DNA of 64,000 bases from Triglochin maritima (GCA_963682175.1 OY821775.1:38376053-38440052); one strand, 5' to 3'; positions 1 through 10,949 are shown, counted from the stretch's first letter. Notes: a model not told the origin generated them from the sequence alone. Made by a program: numbers and translations.

Positions 1-208
1 GTTGGAAGACTAGGGTCAGCTTTTTCCGGTCCTTTTGATGGGTTTTCTCTTCGGGTTTTATATGTGACAAATTTTAGGGATAATTCTCCCTGTTTTTTTC
101 AATACAGAAGGTCGAAATAATCTTGGAAGATTTTGTGGTGTCATGGGGATCCTAATTGGTAACGTTTTATTTCTTCTCTTTCAATCAAAATCTTTCCTTT
201 GTAAAGAT
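1..208. other. Unassigned flank of solo LTR S2
   Basis: No gene, RNA gene or known repeat was recognised. The last five bases (204-208, AAGAT) are the left target-site duplication of the adjacent solo LTR, so this is the pre-insertion host sequence and resumes at 1658. Confidence 0.5.
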
Positions 209-1657
209 TGTTGGTTTTTTGGCCTTAATCTTTGTTTTGATGATTTAATCAACCTAATCTTAATTATAATCATGTAGAGTAGCACACATGTTGCATCACA
301 TATATATTGCTTTGTGCTAACCTCTACAGGTGATCAAGACTCAAGGAAGAAAGGAAATCAAGTCAAGACATATAATCAATCTCATTTGAAGACATGTAAT
401 TTGGTATTTCTTTGCGTCTTGGGAACTTGTGTAAATTGAGCATACTTGAGCTAAAATCAACTTAAACACACACTAGGTTCCCTATAGAAATCACACACAA
501 AATTTCACATTATTTGGACTTCAATAGATCACTCAAACTGCCTACCCACTTTCGGTCGACCGATACAGACCGTTCGGTCGACCGGAGGATCAATTATCCT
601 GTTTGTGTTTTCATTGCCCGGTTTCGGTCGACCGTGTATACACTTTCGGTCGACCGTGTGAACTTAGTTTTCTGACCGTTAGTTTTGTCATATATACCCA
701 ACGGTCGTATTCGTATTAAACCAAAACTACCTCATATACTTTTTCATGTATCGGTCGACCGAGGACATTGTTCGGTCGACTGAATGCCCGTCTCTTGACA
801 AACCCAAATCTCCTAGAGGAAATCGGTCGACAGCTAGACCTTGGCTCGATCGACCGAATAGATCGTTGTTTGTCAACCCCAAAGTGCCTGGTGCAAATCG
901 GTCGACCGAACCCTATTCGGTGTTCCACCGATCACTTAAGTGCGCCTGAGTCTTAGCGTTGGGCGGTCGACCGTTACCTAACCGGTCGACCGAACTGAGT
1001 TCAAAAACTACCAAACGGTCGACTGTTCAGACTGACCCGGTCGACTGAATTTAACCAGAATTGGGTACTACGAGTTTCTGTTTTGTGTATCCTACACCAA
1101 CACTCACCCAATCAACCCCAACGGATCTATTCTCTCTAATGCCTATATAAAGAGTTGTAAAACACATTTTAACACAACTCTCCACACATATTTGCCTTCT
1201 ACATTAGAGAGATCATTCCTAATAGTCCAAGCCTCAAATTTCCACACTTAAGATCAATTCCAATCTTTCTCAAGTGTACTCAAGTTTAGAGAGTGTGTTC
1301 CAATCAAGTTTTCATTTGTGAAGAAGCAAGGACTTTGGTGAAAGCCCGAAGTGTTACTCTCGGATTGTGAGAGAATAAAGTCAAGCAAGCGAGGGTGTTC
1401 GCGGTGCTTGTTTTGTAAAAGGCGTTCTCTCCCGACCCGGAACGGGGAGTGGATAGTGAAGTCGTGAGCGGAGCTTGCAAGAGAGGACGTAGGCAGTGGC
1501 CGAACCTCGGTAAAACCCCCGTGTCCATCGTGGTTTGCATTATCTTCCCTTTACTTGCTTGTTTAGTTTAAATTCCGCTGCACATATCTTTGATTGTTAA
1601 ACGAGTAGGTAATTATGGATAAAAGTGATTATTATTGTATACCCTCACGTTCCTACA
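209..1657 (+). mobile_element. Solo LTR, Sirevirus-like copia family (S2)
   Basis: The 1449-bp block starts TGTTGG and ends CCTACA. It is flanked by a perfect 5-bp duplication, AAGAT at 204-208 and at 1658-1662, so it is a complete solo LTR left by LTR-LTR recombination. It is homologous along most of its length to the minus-strand LTR at 17162-18659 and to the paired LTRs of element S1 at 22994-24601 and 26507-28114. Its last ~50 bp differ from those copies. In order it holds a palindrome array (about 550-1050), a TATATAA-like sequence near 1144 that may mark the transcription start, and a part with GGTGAAAGCCC near 1338. Family assignment rests on S1, which has Sirevirus hallmarks. Short open frames inside it are not taken as genes. 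Confidence 0.92.
550..1052. repeat. Paired CGGTCGACCG palindrome array in S2 LTR
   Basis: About fourteen exact or near-exact copies of the self-complementary 10-mer CGGTCGACCG lie here. Most occur as pairs whose starts are 19-23 bp apart, with longer gaps between pairs. Variants such as CGGTCGACTG break one arm. A CACTTAAGTG palindrome lies beside the array near 934. Similar arrays occur in the other S-family LTRs and in the duplicated LTR-like block at 7120-7745 and 34680-35290. Confidence 0.85.
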
Positions 1658-1662
1658 AAGAT

Positions 1663-2391
1663 GTGCAATCATGTACAAAAAGGACAAAAGAGCAATATTT
1701 AGAGTAGATAATATCCAAAAATATTAATAATTCATGATTATTTCCATATATATATATGCTTTTGATATTGGTAATAATTATGTGCTAAATGTGAAGTTAT
1801 CAATATCTTAAGAGATATACATAAGCATAAAACTAGGGCTTGGCAATTTCGGGCATGACACGATAACATCTAAGTCAAATCATGACTAATCTAGAGCAGA
1901 GAGGGGACGAATGGATTAACACTAATCAATATTTCAAAATGTGACATTAAAAACTAATCGGTAAGAAGAGGAGTTGAGGTGAAATGAAGACATAAAAGGA
2001 TGAAGAGACAGACCAAGATTAACTTAGGAAGAAGTTGTCAAAAGATACCTAAAAGAATGATTCACTTGTCTTAAATGTGACTCTTTTATGTTCATTTCTA
2101 GCCTATCCCAACTTGGTTGGGATTAAAAACTTTGTTTTTGTTGTATATAGTTTGGCTTTTTTATGAGTGATTTTGGATAATATTTGCAATTAGGTGACAT
2201 ACTTAGGGTTTTGTGTTATTTAAGGGACTTTTTGAAGTGATTTTGTGGGTTTTGTGGTTATAGATGTGATTAATTTACTAATTATCAAGGTTTGTCGTTG
2301 GGATTTATTAACCATTTGTGGTTGTTCTGAAGTGATTCATTGAATTTATAACTTGAAAGCTGCTCTTGTGATTTATTGCTCTTTATGAGAT
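1663..2391 (+). mobile_element. Spacer with decayed LINE 3' end (about 1990-2150)
   Basis: Around 1990-2150 the plus strand matches the usual 3' end of plant non-LTR retrotransposons. It encodes a degraded arginine-rich C-terminal reverse transcriptase stretch, followed by the motif CCCAACTTGGTTGGGATTAA and a TTTG/TTG-rich tail. No intact frame remains and no 5' end was found. The rest (1663-1990 and 2150-2391) is AT-rich with nothing recognised. A SINE sharing the same tail is an alternative. Confidence 0.55.
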
Positions 2392-2905
2392 TGATTGACA
2401 TAATTTCATGCATACATTTGTGTCTTATAACCATTATCTTTCACCTAAACAATACTACGTGACGAGTTTTATGTTTGAATTTCAGAAATAAATAGGTTTG
2501 AAGAGAAGAGGCATAAAAGGACCTAAAAGCCCTAAAAAGGACAGAGTTGAGAGATTCAAGGACTAAGATGCAAGATTGAAGGACCTAAATGTAACATCAA
2601 AGGACCAATGAGCAAACAGGAATACTTCACACTATCATGGGAAGTATTTTGGCAATTCTATTCAGGTCGGAGTTCCAACAAGTGAAGTAGATGCATCAAA
2701 AACCAACAATGCCATTCAGAAAAGCCCAAAAGAAAATTTAGCGTGATCCGAACCATATAGACCGCCAATTGGCGGTCTGTTTTGGCCCGAATCCGCTAAG
2801 ATTTTGTTGGGTCGCGTATTGGTGTGTATTTAGTCCATTTCTGGTATTTGTTTAGTCCCATACCAGGGGATTGTCCCAGATTACCTTTTTCTATGGCTAT
2901 AACGG
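2392..2905 (+). repeat. Truncated gypsy LTR fragment, G1 family
   Basis: The segment starts TGATTGACAT, as G1 LTRs do, and follows the first ~500 bp of the solo G1 LTR at 11451-12830, with scattered differences. It includes the perfect 20-bp palindrome AGACCGCCAATTGGCGGTCT at about 2759-2778. Similarity stops near 2905, at the border with the plant-mobile-domain relic. No target-site duplication could be found, so it is a broken copy. Confidence 0.8.
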
Positions 2906-2995
2906 CATGTGAAGGCAGGGGAACAAGTTGTACGACAAGTGACCCAATCCACTATCACTAATGGTCGTTGTCATATCATCAGTCATCACTGAACG

Positions 2996-3480
2996 TTAAG
3001 CCTGCAATGCCGTACAGGCTCTGTTTCGATTATGGCACTTCAGAACCTTCCGATCCTCGCCCTCCCAAATGCGTCTGGCGATGTGGCCTCCATAACTCAG
3101 AATGACGCTGCCATCTAGAGGACCACCGGACATCATACCCAACACGATCCAAGAATCGTCCTCAACCCTCTTATTCTTCTGATCTCGAGCGTCTGCAGTG
3201 CACAAACTCGTATCACCGGTCACAAACCGGCCACCTCGACCCTTCCTAATGACTCATTAAGCCGATGGACTACAATGTCGCCCCCATCCTCGACCATACT
3301 GCTGTCTCGCCTCCTCCAGCGCTCCAAGTCATACCGACCCCCATCGTCACTCTCGTCGTGACGCCCCACCTCATCTGAATCATTCACGTCGTCGAAAGAA
3401 TCCTCACGTGTTTGACGACGACGTCAAATATCTCTCTCTCCTAACTGAAGCAGAAATAGAACCTGACTCATCTTCTAAAT
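2996..3480 (-). pseudogene. Plant mobile domain (PMD/MAIN-like) fragment
   Basis: The minus strand encodes a 75-residue open stretch (2996-3223) with the pattern GGPLDGSV, then SYGGHIA, then IWEGEDR and LKCHNR. This resembles the start of the plant mobile domain, known from MAIN/MAIL proteins, from the long form of PP7-type phosphatases and from many plant transposons. Upstream on the same strand (to about 3480) lies acidic, serine/arginine-rich coding-like sequence with stops and frameshifts. The rest of the ~300-residue domain is missing, because the downstream end runs into the G1 LTR fragment. It is more likely transposon debris than a working gene. Confidence 0.55.
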
Positions 3481-3727
3481 TATATACAGCGCGTAAGGGA
3501 ATTGATTTTCCTTTTTCTCCACGGTAACCTGATGACTATTAATTCAATTTTATAAATAAAATTTCATTAATGGATTTACAAATTGATCATGAAACTAATT
3601 ATAATAATCAATCAATTTAACTAATTACTAAACTAATTTAACTAATTATTAACATAATAATCAATTTATTTAGCAATTATCACAAATTATAATCAATTTA
3701 AATAAATAAAAAATTCTAAAAAAGGGA

Positions 3728-3849
3728 GGGGCGTCTGCCGGATTCGCCCCTACCTGGGGGAGGCGTCTTCGTCAGACGCCTCCCCCAAGGGGGGGCTCCG
3801 GCAGACGCCCCTCTATTGGGGTCGGGCGTTCGCGGGAGACGCCCGACCC
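3728..3849. repeat. GC-rich nested inverted repeats
   Basis: Three perfect stems lie in 122 bp of otherwise AT-rich DNA. An outer 14-bp stem (3728-3741 with 3798-3811) encloses a 13-bp stem (3756-3768 with 3774-3786) with a 5-nt loop. A separate 11-bp stem (3819-3829 with 3839-3849) has a 9-nt loop. The shared word is GGCGTCT/AGACGCC. It may be a piece of an LTR or transposon linked to the nearby mobile-domain relic, but the element was not identified. Confidence 0.85.
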
Positions 3850-4339
3850 AAAATAAAAAATACAAAAACTAACAAGGCATTTTACCAGATTCGAGTAGGC
3901 CAGGGCGTCCGCTGACTCTTTTCTGGGCCTCCAAGACATACTTTTGGGTGAATATGAGTGTAATATGAAGAGAGAGTGATGCTAGAAGAGTGAAATGAAG
4001 AGTTATATAAGTAGAAAGGATAGAATGTCAAAATGGTAATTCACACGAACAATTTAAGTAGTTTTTCGACAATGAATAACAGTTCAATTTTTTTAAGACC
4101 AAATAACAAAACGTGATCTAAATCTTTTGATCCCAATTATTTTGCAGTGTCGGTGTTTCGGATACGAGAGAAATCAATAGAAACACAATCTCTTGAAATT
4201 ACCAAAATAGCCTTAATTTGTATTGCACAATGAAATAGGAAACTCAAATAATTAAAATACGAAGGGGGTAATTAGGATAGAAGCTTGGTACACTTGTTCC
4301 TTTCCATTTCATTCCAATCTGAAGAGAAACTGAAGGTTC
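3850..4339. other. AT-rich spacer
   Basis: No gene, RNA gene or structured repeat was recognised between the GC-rich inverted repeats and the start of duplicated copy A. Confidence 0.4.
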
Positions 4340-7127
4340 AAACCAGATTAACTTATTTTACTAATATACATAGAATCCAAGATTTTTTTGCAATTAAACC
4401 AACTATCTCCTTCAAACAAAAACAACTAAACTCCAAACCCTTCTTGCAATTAACCCAAACAAAACCAAAGCCAAACCCTATTTGCTGCCGTTGCCGGCGA
4501 CAATCGTCGTGTTTCAAAAAATTCTATTCTGGATCAAAAAATTCTTTATTTCTCGTTACTTTCTATTCCAATCTTCGGATATTTGATTTTATCTATTTTC
4601 TTTTGTGTTACAATTTCTTTTCACCACCATCATCCATCACTCCCATCTTCATTCATATTGGTGTCAAATTTATTTTTGATGTTCACGATCTTTTTAATGG
4701 GTAAGTTTTCACATAACTAAATAAAAAATTCATGTCAACTTTTTGAAATTTCATGTCTATACAAGATTTGTCTAAAGCTAATTCTATTTTTAAAGGTCAA
4801 ATTTTGAATTTCGCAGAATTAACTTTAATTATTCAAATTAATAAAAACATACTAATGCCACATTCAAAATATGATCTGATGCACAATAATGTGTTTTTTA
4901 TGGTTCGCAGGAAACTCCAAATTGGGAAAATATTATGATATTATATGAAGTTTTAATTGTATTCTAAAGTAATTTGTTTATCCAAATATAGTAAATACAA
5001 ATCACGTCATTTATAAATTCTTAGATTTGTGAATCTTATAAATTACAAACTTGCAAATACCACATCCAATCGTAACGTTAAAGATTTCGACCTTTTTAGA
5101 TTATTATTACAAATATTGACCCCTTATGTTGAATTTCTGACGTAACCTCTGTAATGCAAGACTAAAATCTACCTCCACATGGGAATCAACTTGTTAAATA
5201 TTAGACACCTAGTAGATGCTACTCCACCGAAAGCTTGTGTCCACTGCCAGCACTCTTCAATGCAAACCATCACCTCTGCATAGCTACGAAATATATTGAT
5301 AGAATTCTTAGACCCTCTAAAAAAGGAATAGTCTGCGTGCATGGGTGTTGGTGTCAAATCTTTCTTTATTGATTTTAGAAACCTCTCTTGTCCCGAGAAA
5401 ATCCCATTATAAAAGTTAGGTCCTTACAAAAATTATTAGTCTTGTTCTAAGTTCTAACCCAACTGCTAAAATAATTGCTTGCTTGCATTTGTGAGTACCA
5501 TCACTGGTACTTAGCCAAAACATTTAGTAGTTTATTTATCTATTTGTAAGTATTATCTAGTCCCATTTTGGTTGTCGCGATCTAGTAAAGGCATATTTTA
5601 AAGGTTAAAAGACTGGACTACGTTTTTTCCAGATGGAAGCCAAGACATTTATCTGACATCATCAACATGACTCAGGTAACAAAGGCTCCAAGTAACATTG
5701 TGTGAACGTGCAAACTGAATAATCAGCTCACTTGTAGTTTTAGGCGAGTACTGTAGTGAATTGGTAGGGAAAGGATCCAATCTTTAGAGTTGGGTTCTTG
5801 GATAATCTCTACAAACAATGATTAAGATTAATTATGTCTTCTTCCTTCTTTATATTTATTAAATAAAATATTGGATAGGTAGGAAGCAACGACGATTCCA
5901 AGGGTGGGCATGCGCACACTCGGATTTAGTTTTTCCTTTGAATTGTATACTTGGTGCGCTATGTTCATTTGAAAAAAAAAACATACTCATGTATTATCAG
6001 TAAGTAATACTCATATATTATTATTTTTGGTATTTATTAAGTTTTTTTTTTAAAACAAAAATGTCACCGAAAGATTATTTACTAGCACACCACGTTCATT
6101 GAAAAATCATTTAAAAACAAATAAACACATAAAGCAGATCAAACAATATGACCGTAAAAAATTTAAGTTCAATTTACATTTGTTTCTAAATTTAAACTTA
6201 CTTCTTATTTGACTTTTCTATTCCTAACAACACAAGACACTGTACCTTAATCATCTCCTAGATTTTTTTCAAATTCAGCAACATAAAGATATTAGATTGA
6301 GGAGAAAATAAAACACCTACCTCTACCGTTCCACAAATCCTCCACAAAAACTCACATAGGGAAATTACCACAAGTATGTAAGGAATGACAAATATCATTT
6401 TGTTTTAAAAAATGCTATATTCCGAATGTTATACTTGTTCTTACAAAGAATGTATTTTTATTGTACACACCCATAATTTCTTTCCTCGATCCGCAACTGG
6501 TTGAAAACAATACATGTGAGATCCTAATCGTAATTGGGTTTTAATGATTGTTAGGTGGTGATTAGGAGGAGTTTGGAGTGGACGGCTGAGATTGAGTGAG
6601 ATTGGATGGATGGTTGAGAGGAGAAGATGAAAAGTATTTAGGTGGAGCTCTCTCTCTCTCCCTCTCACGCCTCACTCATTTCTCACTCTCTCTCCCTCCC
6701 TCAGTGGTGTGCCCCGACGAGGCTAGTGGTGTTCCGGCGAGAGCTGCTGAGCTCCGGCGAGGTTGCAGTACGACAAGTGTTGGGTGGTGGAGGTGAGTTC
6801 GTTGTTTTGCTAAATCCGTTCTGATTGCTTTGGCTCTCTCACTCAACCTACCTCGTTTTCCGTTGTTGTGGTCGGTGTGGAGATCGATGAAGGTGTTTGT
6901 GTGGTTGTGGATCGACGAGGAGTTGTGATCGTTGATCGAGTGGATTGCGATTTTTGGGAGAAGAGCTCGAGGAAGCGCCGTCGAGGTTCTTCGAAGGTTT
7001 CTTCAAACCTTCACGGTATATCAAACTAGTTGTTTTAGCTCACTTTTGTTGTGTGAGTATTTGGAAGTCGACGGTAGGCCGAAAGACTCATCGCAAGCAA
7101 ACGTGCAACATATTTTATTGCTGGATT

Positions 7128-7745
7128 GGTCGACCGGTTGGTCCAAACGGTCGACCGTTCCTAGTGAGAATTCGGGTTTCTACCTTACACCGGCCGAAAG
7201 ATGCCCTCGGGCGGTCGACCGGTTGTGCATTTGAGGCAAGCCTGGTTGATTTCGGTCGAACGGGGTCCCTTTGTCGTTCGACCATGTGCACTGTTGTAGG
7301 TCAGTTGGGGCGTTAACCATCCAAACGGTCGACCGCCTGTTTGACTCGTCCGACCGATGACTTAAGTTGAATAGTGGTTTGGTTCGACCGATGGTGGTTC
7401 GATCGACTGGTGTTGATTGGATGCGATGGTGGATTTTACGAGTGGAATTCGGTCGACCCAGAGTGCTTGGGGGTTCGACCGGTTGATGATGTTGAGCGAT
7501 GGTGGATTTTACTGGTGGGTTTCGGTCGAACGGGTCTCGTTTGCCGTTCGACCGATTGGTCGTTATGTTTGTTGAACCTGGGAGGTGACCTTCTAAACGG
7601 TCAACCGGTCCCTGACTTTGGTTCGACCGAACGTATGTTGTTGGTGGGAATTGTTTGACCGATGGAGTGCCGGTCGAGGCAATTGCCCTGTTTTAGTGAG
7701 ATTCGGTTGACTGGAACTCTTGGTTTGGTTGACCATTTGTGTCCA
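7128..7745. repeat. Paired palindrome array in LTR-like block, copy A
   Basis: About sixteen exact or degenerate copies of CGGTCGACCG occur mostly as pairs with starts 19-23 bp apart, as in the S-family LTRs. Many here have one changed base (CGGTCGAACG, CGTTCGACCG). An ACTTAAGT word follows one motif near 7361, as it does in the S family. The sequence between motifs is otherwise unlike the S-family LTRs. Confidence 0.8.
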
Positions 7746-7849
7746 ATTTTAAGCATTGGAGGTGCGGTTGTTGCCGTCGTCCGTGTGAGGTGAGTTGTGG
7801 TGCCGATGTCTTTCCGGCAAGTGTGCTAGTGAGCACAGGTGTTGCGGTG

Positions 7850-8190
7850 GTTGGGTCAAAGAGCCCTGGAGCCCCGTTACTGTTGTGAGTGTTGCGGTTG
7901 GGTGAAAAAAACCCTGGAGCCCAGCTAGTCTGTGCGGGGTTGGGTGAAAAAGCCCTGGAGCTCCGTAGTGTGTTCAGGTTGGGTGAAAGAGCACTGGAGC
8001 CTGAGCATGGACCGCATGATAAGGGTTGGGTGAAAAAGCCCTGGAGCCCTTAGACGTTTGGGTTGGGTGAAAGAGCCCTGGAGCCCTGGTCGTGTCGTGG
8101 TAGCTGCGGTTGGGTGAAAAAGCCCTGGAGCCCAACTTGACGACGTTGAGTGTTGCGGTGGTTGGGTGAAAAAGCTCTGGAGCCCAACCT
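7850..8190 (+). repeat. Degenerate tandem repeat GTTGGGTGAAAAAGCCCTGG
   Basis: About nine units share a ~25-bp core (GTTGGGTGAAAAAGCCCTGG followed by AGCC) with spacers of roughly 10-35 bp. The same array is in copy B at 35390-35740. The core resembles the GGTGAAAGCCC word repeated in the S-family LTRs (for example near 23350-23450). Irregular spacing and a eukaryotic setting exclude a CRISPR array. Confidence 0.8.
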
Positions 8191-8563
8191 TGTTGTTTGT
8201 GCTTTTCCTTGTTGATAGAATTGCATGCTAGAGTGATCTAGTTTCATGCATTGTAGAATTTGGCATACGGGGTTTCCTTCAGGAAACTCAGGCATTGTTG
8301 CATGTTTGCTTTTCTGGCCGGGATCAGCGTTAGGGGGTGGTGACCGAGGAGAGGAGCGCCGCTACCAGATCCAGTTTTCTCTAATTTTGAGGTCGGAGTG
8401 ATTAGTTGTATTTGTTGTATAGTCTTTTTGATGTAATCACAGTTTTGAAATACTCGGATATATATTATATATGTCGGTGCACCTGTTTCCTTGTATTTGA
8501 GTAATATTCTCTGTTTGATTGTATGTTATAAAATTTTAAATTCTTCCGCTGTTTGAGGATGTT

Positions 8564-9649
8564 ACAATACCTTTGGTGCTAACGTACAATTGCACTTAAC
8601 TGGTAAAACAAAAACGTACATGATTTAATACAATTTTAGTTTAAAAGTCCAGAACGAAATACCACTTTAGAAGTTGGAACGACCAAGTATTTTTCTGGAT
8701 AGGCCAAAATAATTTTGCTCATGAAAATCTAAGGGTATGTTTTGCACTAGATTTTCAAACTCAAATTTGAAGAAACTTTGATTTTTCTTCATATCTACGA
8801 AAAGTCGATTTTTAATAACTGCATTTTTCGATTTTTATTAGATGTTTTGATTGTGCTTTTTCAAAGTTTACTAAAATACAATCATGAAAAAAAGTTTTCT
8901 ATCATTGTGATCAAATTAAGAACGATTATCTCATAATTCTTTTTTTCACTCTGAATCAAAATAAACATGAAAAAAATTCAAACATACTTGATGACACAAT
9001 TCATTTAAAACTGATCGAATGCATATTTTCTTCCTTTGCTATGCTGACTAGATTTTCTCTAACCTAAATATTTTGCCTTAAAACCCAATCAAGGCTCTCT
9101 ATGCTAGCCCTTCCATAACCTTGAACATTAGCAAATATTAAATAAGATCAAACTCACACCCATCTTTTTTGTTTTGTTATTATGTTAGCTCTCACAAATG
9201 TGACTCGCTTCTTCATTCTCTCACTAGAAGCTCACTCCAGTCAACAAATATAAGAAACACCAACTTATCTCGTACTCACAACGAAATGACAATGATCAGA
9301 GCGATAATATTTTTCGGAGTAGAGTATGACAAACCTATATCTCAACACTCCCATTTATATGCTCTCTACCTAGAACTTACCTTTGTTGGCGCATTCAAAA
9401 CATCTTTGAATTCCTATGTCCTCATATTCTTGTTGGTGAGCCTTTGTTCTGGCATGATCATTTTTTCATTAGACAAAACACAATTGGCTATTCGGAATGT
9501 TTATGTCGGTCTGCAATCAAGTGCTTTGCTTATTTACTTGTCTACGTACACTTCAAAGTTTCCAAATTGCCACACTAGATATCATGCATGGTTGGATGTT
9601 CCAACTCTTGTGATGTTCATAATATAGACTTGGGTTTCTCTCATCAAGT
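8564..9649 (+). other. Unassigned DNA with one unrecognised open frame
   Basis: An open frame of 152 codons runs 9169-9627 on the plus strand. Its product would have two hydrophobic stretches (around residues 75-100 and 115-125), but it matches no family I recognise. No splice structure or second copy supports it. The rest is AT-rich with no recognisable feature. Confidence 0.2.
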
Positions 9650-10949
9650 CGAGGTCAGTTGGAGTACCACATTCGCTATGTATTGATCACTTTTCATCAT
9701 GGTCATCTTGCTTTAATTGGTTACCCAATTTTGGTACGGTGGTGGTGATTTTGTTGTTTATGTTTCTAACTGGTGGCGGATCCACATAGTTGCCTGGTGG
9801 GGCACGTGCCCCACCATTAAAAAAAGTTTTAATTTTTTTTATTTTAAATCTGGTGGTCATGTGTTATTCTGCTGACCCTAACCATGTTGTCCTGTCGAAT
9901 TACTATTCTTACTTATTGTTATTTCTCCACCCACTTTTCTAAAGATCAAATATTGAATGATTATTTGGTCACTTATCTAAAAGAGATTTATTTTTGGATA
10001 TTAAGGGTGAGCTTCCGTCCAAAACCAGACCAAACCGAATATCGAATTTTCGGTATCCGGCAGACCAAATAAATTTTGGTCGGTCCGGTCCAATCCAAAA
10101 ACTGAATTTTATTCACGAAACCTCGGTTCGGACCAACCCTGGCTGGACTGAGACCCGAATTTTCAGTATCCCCAGGACCAAAGACCGGACTGATCGGGTC
10201 AATCTAAAAATTCAGTCTGCTCCGCATTTTACTCTCCCCTACTAGTACGTGATGTCCCACCATACTTCGAATCCTGGATCTGCCACTGTTTCTAACACAC
10301 TCGATATAATTAACGACATTGTGCATTCAGTTTTTCAGTTTTTGATATAATGGATCACCTTGTTGTTTATTTTCGAACTGTTTGTAGTTCATGATTTTTT
10401 TATTCTGTTTCTCATATATTCAATATAATTGGTGACATTGTTGCTTTTATTTCTTGTGTTTTCATTATTGTTGGCGACCTTATTGTTTATGTTAATTTGT
10501 TATTAGTGAATCCAATTTCGATATGGTTCATGAGCTTGTTATTTATGGTTCTGTCATTTTCAATATGTTTGATGACCGTCCTTCTAGATTCTAACATTCT
10601 CTTTCACTGATATAACCTTCAGCATCACGTGCTTTGTGTTTTTATTTCTTTCACCTTTTTTATAAGGATTATAACCTAATGGGTCACTTAAAGTTATAGT
10701 TTGATTTCTTTGAATTAACTTTTGAGTTTAGGAGTTTGAGTCGTTCATCCGATCAGTTATGCTATTCAGATTATAATTTTGACGTCTATGTACCTTTATT
10801 TCTCAGATGATGGTCCCCTGATGTGTGACTTATATCACTTGGGTAATAACTTATGGATATTAATTCCTGGATGAAGGGGTTTTTCGTCGAGTAAGTTAAG
10901 CTATTTAAGTTATAATTTTGATATGTATGCACATTTACTTCCGGGACAA
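9650..10949. repeat. Foldback-like repeat, left part
   Basis: With the MITE (9771-10287) removed, 9740-10590 holds about seven degenerate units of ~45-80 bp built on TTCGATATGGTTGATGACCTTGTT. The same units occur in inverted orientation at about 61030-61215. The segment 10680-10949 holds degenerate ~75-bp direct repeats that contain GTATGCACATTTACTTCC and continue at 60743-61010. The two flanks therefore were one repeat element before copia element C2 inserted at GACAA (10945-10949). Superfamily unknown. Confidence 0.6.
9771..10287. mobile_element. hAT-like MITE
   Basis: A 517-bp insert with short inverted termini (GGTGGCGGATCCA at the left, TGGATCTGCCACT at the right) lies between direct repeats GTTTCTAAC at 9762-9770 and 10288-10296. 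This fits the 8-bp duplication of hAT transposons with one base of ambiguity. There is no transposase frame. A CCGGTCCAA-type repetitive stretch at about 10005-10210 may be a second, older insertion. Confidence 0.7.

Larger units (their letters stand above)
4340..8453. repeat. Segmental duplication, copy A
   Basis: This segment aligns in the same orientation with 20452-20667 plus 32080-35995 (copy B), at about 96% identity by eye with small indels. Copy B is interrupted by copia element C1. Copy A retains the empty target at 4552-4556 (CTCGT, single copy), which fixes the C1 insertion point. Contents include an unrecognised 62-residue minus frame at 5169-5357 that is also in copy B (it lies in well-conserved sequence, so this does not imply coding), a CT-rich microsatellite near 6646-6710, a palindrome array and a short tandem array. 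Similarity to copy B ends at about 8453. Confidence 0.88.
6600..8563 (+). mobile_element. LTR-like block, unassigned family
   Basis: From the CT-rich tract near 6646 onward the sequence has LTR-style layout. A possible leader is followed by a palindrome array (7120-7745), a tandem array (7850-8190) and a 3' portion running through TTCCGCTG to TGTTACA at about 8557-8563. That end resembles LTR ends of Tekay/Del gypsy elements. No primer site, polypurine tract or target-site duplication was found, and the left border is uncertain. Copy B has the same block (about 34140-35995), cut short at its right end. Confidence 0.45.

Noticed and set aside
4285..4704. 139-codon plus-strand frame at the start of copy A
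   Set aside because: It is low-complexity, has no family match and is not kept as an open frame in copy B, where C1 and other changes break it.
5169..5357. Minus-strand 62-residue frame identical in copies A and B, suggesting a conserved gene
   Set aside because: The surrounding DNA is almost as similar, so identity reflects the recent duplication. No known domain or splice partner was found.
7850..8190. Repeat-spacer look of a CRISPR array
   Set aside because: Units are degenerate, spacers vary from about 10 to 35 bp, no cas genes exist and the DNA is from a plant.
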